From assembly GCA_003343805.1 (NCBI GenBank), contig QAKM01000084.1, positions 1-11,799 on the forward strand: a stretch of DNA of 11,799 nucleotides, written 5' to 3'. The notes beneath the pieces were generated by a model. That model had not been told where the DNA came from. It made no database searches and was given only the letters and a program-made list of their open reading frames with translations. The first letter of the stretch is position 1. Every line of letters begins with the position of its first letter. Shown piece by piece: positions 1 to 4,515 of the stretch. A program made the position numbers and the translations under genes. Origin of the DNA: Bacillota bacterium. GTDB lineage: Bacteria; Bacillota; Clostridia; Christensenellales; Borkfalkiaceae.

Positions 1-228
1 TGGGTCGAGCAGAAGGGTGATACAGAAAGTAAGCAGGAGCTCATGAAATATATGCTCAACGCATATCGAGTCTTGCTTACCCGTGCAAGAATGGGAATGG
101 TGATCTGCGTGCCGTATGGAAATGCAAATAAGACGGTCAGTGGTTACTGGGAGGATAGTACCCGTTTGCCTGAATATTATGACGGAACGTATGAATATTT
201 GAAAAGTTTGGGAATCGCAGAGCTTTGA
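1..228 (+). CDS. DUF2075-type DNA/RNA helicase, C-terminal end (partial)
   Basis: The frame is open from the first base of the window and ends at TGA 226-228, so only the last 75 residues are present. They contain a block reading LNAYRVLLTRARMGMVICVP followed by ...STRLPEYYDGTYEYLKSLGI. This is the typical ending of superfamily 1-like helicases annotated as DUF2075 or Schlafen group 3-like. The YRVLLTRAR stretch corresponds to helicase motif VI with its arginine finger, and the DxTxxPxYYDGTYxYLxxLGI tail is characteristic of the family. Such proteins are often linked to nuclease or defence functions, but the N-terminal domains that would show this lie outside the window. A good intrinsic terminator at 306-337 follows. 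The family call is fairly sure; the cellular role is unknown. Confidence 0.75.
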   Translation, partial: WVEQKGDTESKQELMKYMLNAYRVLLTRARMGMVICVPYGNANKTVSGYWEDSTRLPEYYDGTYEYLKSLGIAEL

Positions 229-305
229 GATTTCTGCCGAAACAAGGAGTGGACGAAAAAGAATGCGGTGATTCGATTGCATGGAAGTATGATTTGAAGA
301 ATTTT

Positions 306-337
306 CGGCGCGACGGAATTTTCCGCCGCGCCGTTTT
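306..337 (+). terminator. Intrinsic terminator after the helicase gene
   Basis: Bases 306-312 (CGGCGCG) pair with 327-333 (CGCGCCG). After one A-C mismatch, 314-318 pair with 321-325, making a long hairpin with a tiny loop, followed by TTTT at 334-337. The T run is present only for plus-strand transcription, so it should end the transcript of the gene stopping at 228. Apart from this hairpin and the promoter at 410-438, nothing else is visible in 229-457. Confidence 0.8.
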
Positions 338-409
338 GAAGATCTTCGTGTTTCGTGTGTTAAAGAACCCGGCATGAGATTGGGAAGGGGTAGGGCTCAA
401 GTTGAGATT

Positions 410-438
410 TTGACATTGTGTTAAGGCTATGATAAAAT
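410..438 (+). promoter_or_regulatory. Sigma-A promoter of the truncated helicase gene
   Basis: TTGACA (410-415, perfect) is followed after exactly 17 bases by TAAAAT (433-438, five of six matches to TATAAT). Transcription would begin near 445, so the ATG at 437-439 lies inside the -10 box and cannot be the start codon. The ribosome site AAGGGAG (446-452) would sit at the very 5' end of the message, giving a leader of only about 13 bases before ATG 458. Confidence 0.7.
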
Positions 439-457
439 GGAACCCAAGGGAGATACC

Positions 458-778
458 ATGGAAATACAGTTGAGAGGCGCTCAGCTTGATGTGATGGCGT
501 TGGCGCCCACGGGACACACGGTCGTACTTGGTTCCGCCGGGAGCGGAAAGACGACAATGGCACTTCGGTTGGCTGAGGTGAGAGCGAATTTGAAGGGCTC
601 TCCCGAAGTGCTCGTTGTAACTTATAACCGCGTTTTGGTGGCCTACACGAAAGCGTTAAAGTCCTTTGATTATGGCATTACGGTCGATACTTTCCATCAT
701 GTCTGCATGGAATATCTGAAAGGGAAGGGGTTATCCTTCATGATCCCGCTTTCCGGCTCCTCCAACAAATTGCCCTAA
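458..778 (+). pseudogene. UvrD-like superfamily 1 helicase, N-terminal fragment
   Basis: The 106-codon reading frame starts at ATG 458, chosen because AAGGGAG lies five bases upstream and the in-frame ATG at 437 is within the promoter. It shows the start of a UvrD/Rep-type superfamily 1 helicase: Walker A GSAGSGKT at residues 25-32, a motif Ia-like VVTYNRVL at 53-60 and a motif Ib-like TVDTFHHVC at 75-83. A complete protein of this class needs several hundred more residues, including Walker B (DExx) and motifs III-VI, none of which follow. After about residue 90 the frame runs into sequence belonging to the leader of the leftward promoter in repeat R1 and stops at TAA 776-778. I infer a 3' truncation by deletion or recombination at roughly 720-741. 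A short functional P-loop peptide is possible but unlikely. Confidence 0.75.
697..741 (-). pseudogene. Possible remnant start of a lost minus-strand gene
   Basis: Reading leftward from the R1 promoter, an A/G-rich leader (GGAGGAG, then GGAAAG seven bases before the codon) leads to ATG at 741-739. The frame closes after 14 codons at TGA 699-697, inside the antisense of the helicase fragment. The last bases before the codon (GGGATC-ATG) resemble those before the 3115 gene (GGGGCATC-ATG). This fits a gene start whose body was replaced by helicase sequence. The evidence is only leader-like sequence, so this is a weak call. Confidence 0.25.
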
Positions 779-798
779 ACGCGACCGCGCTTGACTAT

Positions 799-827
799 AT
801 TATACGCCGCGCCTGCCCCATTGTCAA
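799..827 (-). promoter_or_regulatory. Consensus leftward promoter in R1, target lost
   Basis: On the minus strand this reads TTGACA (827-822), 17 bases, TATAAT (804-799), a perfect match to the sigma-A consensus. Transcription would start near 792 and run leftward. No intact minus-strand gene lies there; it would produce RNA antisense to the helicase fragment. I infer that its original gene was deleted. Confidence 0.75.
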
Positions 828-842
828 TCCCCTAAAATAGGG

Positions 843-876
843 CAAAAGGAGCATGGACCGCGCCATGCCCCTTTTG
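843..876 (-). terminator. Terminator-like hairpin in R1, after the 885-1451 gene
   Basis: Bases 843-856 (CAAAAGGAGCATGG) pair with 863-876 (CCATGCCCCTTTTG) around a six-base loop. The only imperfect position, 850/869, is A-C on the plus strand but a G-U wobble in minus-strand RNA, so the structure is complete only in the leftward transcript. The arm ends in CCTTTTG and is followed by CCCTATTTT. It begins nine bases after the stop codon of the 885-1451 gene. Confidence 0.65.
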
Positions 877-884
877 AGGGGATA

Positions 885-1451
885 CTATCGTCTCTTTTTC
901 ATGTGTTCTATCATTTTTCTTCTTTGATGAGGTTTTAAAACAGGCTCCAATAAATCACGATATCTCTTGGGAAAGCCGCGTAATGTTTCCTCATTAAAAT
1001 ATACCCTGATCTTTTCTTTAGGGACAAGCAAGATCAGTTGCTTTACGACAGAGAAATTCATATCGACTTGAAATCGAATTTCCTTTTTCTGCATGATATA
1101 GATACGTTTCGGAACACCGCTGCGCCAACTCAAATGATGAAAACAGAAGTCAAAATATACTTGGGTGATCTCATCATATCTCATGAATTTGCGCCGGGCG
1201 ATCAAACTTCCCTTGTATTCCAAATGATCTTGCAGAAAGCTAATCGTTCCAAGCCCCCAAATAATAACCGGCGTACAAATTACGATGGCAATCATTGCTC
1301 CAAGAAAATATGAGAACTGAGCCTCGTCCGCCTCCATAGAGCCTGTTGCAGATAGGATAAGCAAAAGAATACCAAAAAGCAGCAAATACTCTATGATCAG
1401 TCCTGTTCCTAAAATGAACATTTGAATTCGGCATAGGCAGGTCTTTTTCAT
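885..1451 (-). CDS. Two-TM membrane protein with a PH-like cytosolic domain, unknown function
   Basis: The product has 188 residues and starts at ATG 1451, eight bases after AAAAGGAG. Two hydrophobic segments lie at about residues 12-35 and 47-72. A basic, mixed alpha/beta region follows (FLQDHLEYKGSLIARRKFMRYDEITQVYF and on), ending in a strongly basic tail HQRRKMIEHMKKRR. The order of two membrane spans, then a strand-rich region carrying a 'YDEITQV'-like turn, recalls small bacterial PH-domain (YdbT/DUF304-like) membrane proteins; that resemblance is inference. No catalytic motif is visible. It is the second gene of a pair, 23 bases after the stop of the 1475-1888 gene, presumably transcribed from the R2 promoter. 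Its GC is lower than that of the purine operon. Its ribosome-site region CCAAAAGGAGCATGG repeats 15 bases of the R2 hairpin. Confidence 0.65.
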   Translation of the reverse strand: MKKTCLCRIQMFILGTGLIIEYLLLFGILLLILSATGSMEADEAQFSYFLGAMIAIVICTPVIIWGLGTISFLQDHLEYKGSLIARRKFMRYDEITQVYFDFCFHHLSWRSGVPKRIYIMQKKEIRFQVDMNFSVVKQLILLVPKEKIRVYFNEETLRGFPKRYRDLLEPVLKPHQRRKMIEHMKKRR

Positions 1452-1474
1452 GCTCCATGCTCCTTTTGGTGATA

Positions 1475-1888
1475 TTACAGCTTGAATTTACTATTTGCCA
1501 CAATCGATACCCGAACAACCATAAGAATCCAACAGTATGCATATATGATCCTTATGATGTTAGAAAGAATAATATGTGGTGCGATCAGATGCCAAATGGT
1601 TAGCGGAAGAAGAATCAAAAGGCTGATATTGAGCACAAAGGAAAAAACTGTCGCAGTCTTCGGAATTTTGCCATTCAAGCCAATTAGAAAGCTTTTATAG
1701 ATCACGCCATGCCGAAAATACGCATACTCCTCTTTTAATGTGCTGCGTGCTCTTTTTGAACGTTTTTTGATCTGTACAAGAACAAAGGGCAACAAAATAA
1801 TATGCAGGAGCCAAATTGCACAAAATCCCGTGATCACAGCGCCATTTGTGAGCACTTCGAGATTGCATGCATTTAATAAGAGAACCAT
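1475..1888 (-). CDS. Small three-TM membrane protein, unknown function
   Basis: The product has 137 residues from ATG 1888, preceded by GGAGAGGAGAAGGAG. A TTG at 1918 is in frame, but the added ten residues are only the translated ribosome-site region, so it was rejected. Hydrophobic segments lie at about residues 14-38, 80-105 and 108-130. They are separated by a basic, tyrosine-containing loop (KKRSKRARSTLKEEYAYFRHG), which by the positive-inside rule should be cytosolic. I recognise no family. It is the first gene of a two-gene unit with 885-1451, with a leader of about 110 bases from the perfect promoter in R2. A partner role with the downstream membrane protein is likely from the arrangement alone; a small immunity-type protein is one possibility without direct evidence. 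Confidence 0.65.
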   Translation of the reverse strand: MVLLLNACNLEVLTNGAVITGFCAIWLLHIILLPFVLVQIKKRSKRARSTLKEEYAYFRHGVIYKSFLIGLNGKIPKTATVFSFVLNISLLILLPLTIWHLIAPHIILSNIIRIIYAYCWILMVVRVSIVANSKFKL

Positions 1889-2004
1889 CTGCTCCTTCTC
1901 CTCTCCTGCACCCGGCAAGTATTTAACTCTTATTTAACCGCACCGCCACCGCTCTTATCTGCGATCCTTTCCGGCATTTGTCCCGCATCTAACCCCGCAC
2001 TTAA

Positions 2005-2033
2005 ATTATACACCGCGTCGGCACGACTGTCAA
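2005..2033 (-). promoter_or_regulatory. Consensus leftward promoter in R2, for the 1888/1451 gene pair
   Basis: The minus strand reads TTGACA (2033-2028), 17 bases, TATAAT (2010-2005), perfect in both boxes and spacing. Transcription would begin near 1998, about 110 bases before ATG 1888. Confidence 0.85.
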
Positions 2034-2048
2034 TCCCCAAAAACACAG

Positions 2049-2082
2049 CAAAAGGAGCACGGACCGCGCCATGCTCCTTTTG
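2049..2082 (-). terminator. Terminator-like hairpin in R2, after the lipoprotein gene
   Basis: Bases 2049-2062 (CAAAAGGAGCACGG) pair with 2069-2082 (CCATGCTCCTTTTG) around the same ACCGCG loop as in R1. The one imperfect position, 2060/2071, is C-A on the plus strand and a G-U wobble in minus-strand RNA. The 3' arm ends CCTTTTG and is followed on the minus strand by CTGTGTTTTT. Confidence 0.7.
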
Positions 2083-2089
2083 GGAAAAC

Positions 2090-2644
2090 TTATGAAATGC
2101 TGTTTTGTATGGCATATTCCGGAAAATATTGTTCCAGAAGCGGTTTTCCGTTCATATAACAGCCAATAAACCGTTTTACCCTGCCATCTGAATAAAAACT
2201 GCCTGCAAACATAGAATCAACCGAAGCAATTTCAAAACTCCCGCTTACATAGATGATCCTGAAACAAAGTCCTTGCGGAGAATCATAATAGTCTTCCGGA
2301 TCCGCCAGGAATACCTGACAATATCCGTATTCTTCCGAACCAGCTTCAAATCGACGCCCATATTCGTCAGGCCCAATAAAATCAGCAAGAAATTCTTCGA
2401 GTTCCTCCTCCGGGACGATCTCCATGACCTCCATTTTATCAAAATCAAAATTTAATATTTCGGATTGATCGACATGATGGAATACGGTCGGACATCCTAA
2501 TAATGCAGGGGAAGGATTATCATAATAAATGAGTTCCGCCCGTACGACTTTTTCTTCAAATTCAAAAGGATACTTTAACGGAGAACAGGCTGAAAACGCA
2601 AACAGGAATATAGCGATCAGAAAAAAAGTACATAAGCGTTTCAT
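2090..2644 (-). CDS. Small lipoprotein, unknown function
   Basis: The product has 184 residues from ATG 2644, with GGAAGGAGGA about ten bases upstream. The N-terminus MKRLCTFFLIAIFLFAFSAC is a lipoprotein signal peptide: two basic residues, a hydrophobic core and a lipobox FSAC with the modified cysteine at residue 20. The mature part, about 165 residues, is acidic (EIVPEEELEEFLADFIGPDEYG) and rich in tyrosine and phenylalanine. It should sit on the outer face of the membrane. I see no catalytic motif and do not recognise a family; acidic small lipoproteins of this size are common among inhibitors or immunity proteins, but that is only a possibility. It lies 63 bases after the 2708-3115 gene with no terminator between, so the two are probably one transcript, ended by the R2 hairpin. 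Confidence 0.7.
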   Translation of the reverse strand: MKRLCTFFLIAIFLFAFSACSPLKYPFEFEEKVVRAELIYYDNPSPALLGCPTVFHHVDQSEILNFDFDKMEVMEIVPEEELEEFLADFIGPDEYGRRFEAGSEEYGYCQVFLADPEDYYDSPQGLCFRIIYVSGSFEIASVDSMFAGSFYSDGRVKRFIGCYMNGKPLLEQYFPEYAIQNSIS

Positions 2645-2707
2645 ATTGATAGGTTCCTCCTTCCCGAATAATTGCCTTTCCTTTCGCTGGACTTTTCATA
2701 GCTGGTC

Positions 2708-3115
2708 TTATTGAATTGCCTTTAAAAAATACTTCGTTGCGGGACCGATGTTTACTTCTTCTTTTATCAATGCGCAGTGACCGTCGACCATGACGACCGA
2801 AGGCATATAATCGTTCAGGCAGATCTCGATCGCTTTTTTCATGGGCAATATGCTCCCATCGAATTGGTTGCAAGACATCATATATGCGGATTCGGCATAC
2901 ATACAGTTTTTCAAAAACCAATCGTAAATGGCATTCTCCGAAATGGATTTTTCCATAAACACGAGCGTTTGTAAGTTGATCACTTGTTCCACCTGATGCG
3001 AAAAGCGTAACATGGCAAGTTCACGTTTTTTCGAGGACAACTCAAAGAGGAACCTCTCACGCTTATCCTTTGAAATAAACTTCTTTACAAACAGGTTTTC
3101 CATCTCAACATCCAT
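2708..3115 (-). CDS. Hypothetical cytosolic protein
   Basis: The product has 135 residues from ATG 3115, with GGAAGGGATGGGG upstream. An in-frame TTG at 3142 would add nine residues that are the translated ribosome site, so I prefer the ATG; ATG 3103 is a further alternative. There is no signal peptide or membrane segment. The N-terminal half is charged and probably helical (FVKKFISKDKRERFLFELSSKKRELAMLRFSHQVEQ). The C-terminal half has a run SVVMVDGHCALIKEE that looks like paired beta strands. I do not recognise the family. Small single-domain proteins like this with a following lipoprotein are compatible with an immunity or inhibitor pair, without direct evidence. The perfect promoter in R3 lies about 75 bases upstream of the start codon. 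Confidence 0.6.
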   Translation of the reverse strand: MDVEMENLFVKKFISKDKRERFLFELSSKKRELAMLRFSHQVEQVINLQTLVFMEKSISENAIYDWFLKNCMYAESAYMMSCNQFDGSILPMKKAIEICLNDYMPSVVMVDGHCALIKEEVNIGPATKYFLKAIQ

Positions 3116-3196
3116 GATGCCCCATCCCTTCCATAGCAGCAAATGTGCCGCCTGTCGGCTCTTTTGATCGATTCAATATGCGGCCGTTTTAGCTAC

Positions 3197-3225
3197 ATTA
3201 TACGTCGTGCCCGCCCCGTTGTCAA
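3197..3225 (-). promoter_or_regulatory. Consensus leftward promoter in R3, for the 3115/2644 gene pair
   Basis: The minus strand reads TTGACA (3225-3220), 17 bases, TATAAT (3202-3197), again perfect. Transcription would begin near 3190 and enter the hypothetical gene starting at 3115. Confidence 0.85.
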
Positions 3226-3240
3226 TCCCCTCAAACGCAG
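3197..3240 (-). repeat. Partial intergenic repeat R3 (promoter half only)
   Basis: The first 44 bases match the R1/R2 unit: ATTATA, a 17-base GC-rich spacer differing from R1 at four positions, TGTCAATCCCC, and a CAAACGCAG stretch close to R2's AAAACACAG. After 3240 the similarity stops and the standard hairpin is absent. A GC-rich, partly self-complementary run at 3251-3278 with GCCATGCC may be a decayed hairpin, but this is weak. Confidence 0.7.
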
Positions 3241-3383
3241 TTGATTGGCGGGGATGCGCTGCTGCGCGGTGCCATGCCTGTCAATGAAAAAGCCGTTGCT
3301 CCGCGGGCGGGACATGGACAAGCGGCGGCGCGGCGGGTGAGGGGAGGCTGATTGTAGCCCCTGTCTCACGTCCCGAAGCCGTG

Positions 3384-3409
3384 CGGGCCGAAGGAGCAGA
3401 TGTGGCCCG
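3384..3409 (-). other. Hairpin with anti-ribosome-site loop, possible small RNA element
   Basis: In minus-strand RNA, CGGGCC (3409-3404) pairs with GGCCCG (3389-3384), six GC pairs enclosing a 14-base loop ACAUCUGCUCCUUC. Thirteen loop bases are perfectly complementary to GAAGGAGCAGAUG, the ribosome site and start codon of the 1475-1888 gene. An alternative hairpin (GCCC-AUUC-GGGC, 3416-3405) shares the GGGC and would exclude the six-pair stem. The element lies within 10-35 bases of the start expected from the promoter at 3425-3453. No protein gene is credible in 3241-3480. The RNA itself is inferred. Confidence 0.3.
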
Positions 3410-3424
3410 AATGGGCTTTTCTCT

Positions 3425-3453
3425 ATTATACAGGACATCCTGTAAAAAATCAA
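3425..3453 (-). promoter_or_regulatory. Leftward promoter with palindromic operator-like spacer
   Basis: On the minus strand TTGATT (3453-3448, four of six) is followed after 17 bases by a perfect TATAAT (3430-3425). The spacer holds a perfect palindrome TACAGGA-CA-TCCTGTA at 3429-3444, which overlaps the end of the -10 box and is well placed for a dimeric repressor. I cannot match the palindrome to a known regulator. Transcription would start near 3418 into a stretch without a gene, lying between the terminator at 3482-3511 and repeat R3. Confidence 0.5.
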
Positions 3454-3481
3454 GCGGGAAAATTTTGAAAAACGGCGCAAG

Positions 3482-3511
3482 AAAAGGACGGGAATCATTC
3501 CCGTCCTTTTT
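3482..3511. terminator. Bidirectional terminator ending the purine transporter operon
   Basis: AAAAGGACGGGAAT (3482-3495) is the exact complement of ATTCCCGTCCTTTT (3497-3510), giving a perfect hairpin flanked by A and T runs in both directions. It lies 15 bases past the stop codon of the last permease gene, so its main use is to end the minus-strand operon. Confidence 0.9.
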
Positions 3512-3525
3512 GAAAAACAGTTTGC

Positions 3526-4515
3526 TCAGCGGTCCTCGCGGAAGTAGGAGAGGCCCAGACTTGCGGGGGGCTGCATCTCGCGGTAGCCGATGATGCTCGT
3601 GGCGATGAGCACGAGGATGGTCACGGCGAAGGGGACGATGTTGAGCAGTTGGATCTGCACGAAGGAGATCCCCTCGATGTAGGAGGCGAGGATGTACAGC
3701 GCGCCGAAGAGGATGGAGCCGAGGATGGCGAGGGCAGGCTTCCACATCGTGAAGATGACGAGCGCGATGCTCAGCCAGCCGATGCCCTGAATGGTCTGGT
3801 CGACAGTGGAGCCGACGATACCGTTCATGTAGTCCATGACGTAGCACAGCCCGCCGATGCCCGCGATCGCTGCGCCGAGGACGATGGCGGTGTACTTGTA
3901 GCCCGTCACGTTGATGCCCACGGCATCCGCCGTTGCGGGGCTTTCGCCCACCGCCCGCAGGCTGAGGCCCGCCTTCGTGTAGCGCAGCACGACGGCCGCG
4001 AGAACAGCGATGACGATCGCAAGATAGACGAGCACGCCGTGGTCGAGGAAGAGCGTTCCGAACCAGCCCAGGCTGTCCGCTCCGGGGAGCGGAGCATTGA
4101 AGAAGTTGAGGCCTGCCTTGGAGAGGGAGGCACTCACGCCCTCCGTCAGAACGACGTTGTTGAGGAAGAAGGAGGTGAATCCCACGCCGAAGATGGTGCA
4201 GGCAAGGCCCGTCACGTTCTGGTTGGAGCGGAGGGAGACGGTCAGAAAGCCGTAGACGGCGCCGAGGGCTCCCGCGAACAGCATCGCAAAGAGGATGGCG
4301 ATGAGGATGACGAGGAAGGCGCTCGGCTCGGGAGAGACGGCATAGCACAGCTTGACGCCGAGGCAGCCTCCCGCCGCGCCCACGCACATGATGCCGGGGA
4401 TGCCGAGGTTGAGGTGGCCCGACTTTTCCGTCAGGATCTCACCCACGCATCCGAAGAGGAAGATGACGCCAAATTCGATGGCGCTTGAAAGAAAGGCAAG
4501 AACGTTGTTTCCCAT
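3526..4515 (-). CDS. nupQ: Nucleoside ABC transporter permease (NupQ/YufQ type)
   Basis: This 329-residue polytopic membrane protein is the second permease of a BMP-type nucleoside importer (COG1079 family). The family signature near the N-terminus is present as GEILTEKSGHLNLGIPG (residues 25-41). The cytosolic coupling-helix region that contacts the ATPase is GLSLRAVGESPATADAVGINV (183-203). About eight to nine hydrophobic segments fill the remainder. ATG 4515 directly abuts the TAA of the preceding permease gene, and its ribosome site AAAGGAGG lies inside that gene's last codons, so the two are probably translationally coupled. It is the last gene of the operon and is followed by the terminator at 3482-3511. 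The substrate is inferred from the family and from xpt upstream. The gene symbol follows Bacillus usage. Confidence 0.9.
   Translation of the reverse strand: MGNNVLAFLSSAIEFGVIFLFGCVGEILTEKSGHLNLGIPGIMCVGAAGGCLGVKLCYAVSPEPSAFLVILIAILFAMLFAGALGAVYGFLTVSLRSNQNVTGLACTIFGVGFTSFFLNNVVLTEGVSASLSKAGLNFFNAPLPGADSLGWFGTLFLDHGVLVYLAIVIAVLAAVVLRYTKAGLSLRAVGESPATADAVGINVTGYKYTAIVLGAAIAGIGGLCYVMDYMNGIVGSTVDQTIQGIGWLSIALVIFTMWKPALAILGSILFGALYILASYIEGISFVQIQLLNIVPFAVTILVLIATSIIGYREMQPPASLGLSYFREDR

Larger units (their letters stand above)
799..876 (-). repeat. Intergenic repeat R1 (hairpin plus leftward promoter)
   Basis: This 78-base unit aligns without gaps to R2 at 2005-2082, with 66 of 78 positions identical by hand count. 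The unchanged parts are the ATTATA and TGTCAATCCCC blocks (the promoter boxes read on the minus strand) and the hairpin arms. The 17-base spacer and the ten bases between promoter and hairpin vary most. In the minus reading it runs terminator hairpin first, then promoter, lying between the end of the 885-1451 gene and the truncated sequence to the left. Confidence 0.8.
2005..2082 (-). repeat. Intergenic repeat R2 (hairpin plus leftward promoter)
   Basis: This is the second copy of the 78-base unit, colinear with R1. It lies exactly between two minus-strand gene pairs: its hairpin follows the stop of the 2090-2644 gene by seven bases, and its promoter serves the 1475-1888 gene. One unit thus provides both the end of one transcript and the start of the next. 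Confidence 0.8.

Noticed and set aside
137..517. Minus-strand frames at 137-517 and 360-563 as targets of the R1 promoter
   Set aside because: They overlap the helicase end, a plus-strand terminator and promoter, have no ribosome site, and their composition is not protein-like.
799..3240. Integron cassette array with attC sites
   Set aside because: The repeat hairpins lack attC-type core sites, no integrase is visible, and each unit carries its own promoter and terminator, which explains the structure.
3400..3468. A 22-codon plus-strand frame starting ATG 3400 after AAGGAGCAG
   Set aside because: The ribosome-like sequence is only three bases from the ATG, no plus-strand promoter precedes it, and the frame crosses the leftward promoter. 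It remains an alternative explanation for the 13-base match to the 1888 start region.
3193..3498. A 101-codon minus-strand frame in the spacer right of R3
   Set aside because: Its start lies upstream of the promoter at 3425-3453 and inside the terminator, its composition is arginine/proline-rich, and no ribosome site was found.
3281..4387. Long open frames overlapping the permease and ATPase genes on both strands (for example 3281-4387 minus, 3649-4488 plus, 6126-6734 plus)
   Set aside because: They are alternative frames of GC-rich genes with clear family matches; their products are arginine- or aspartate-rich without domains, and they lack fitting ribosome sites.
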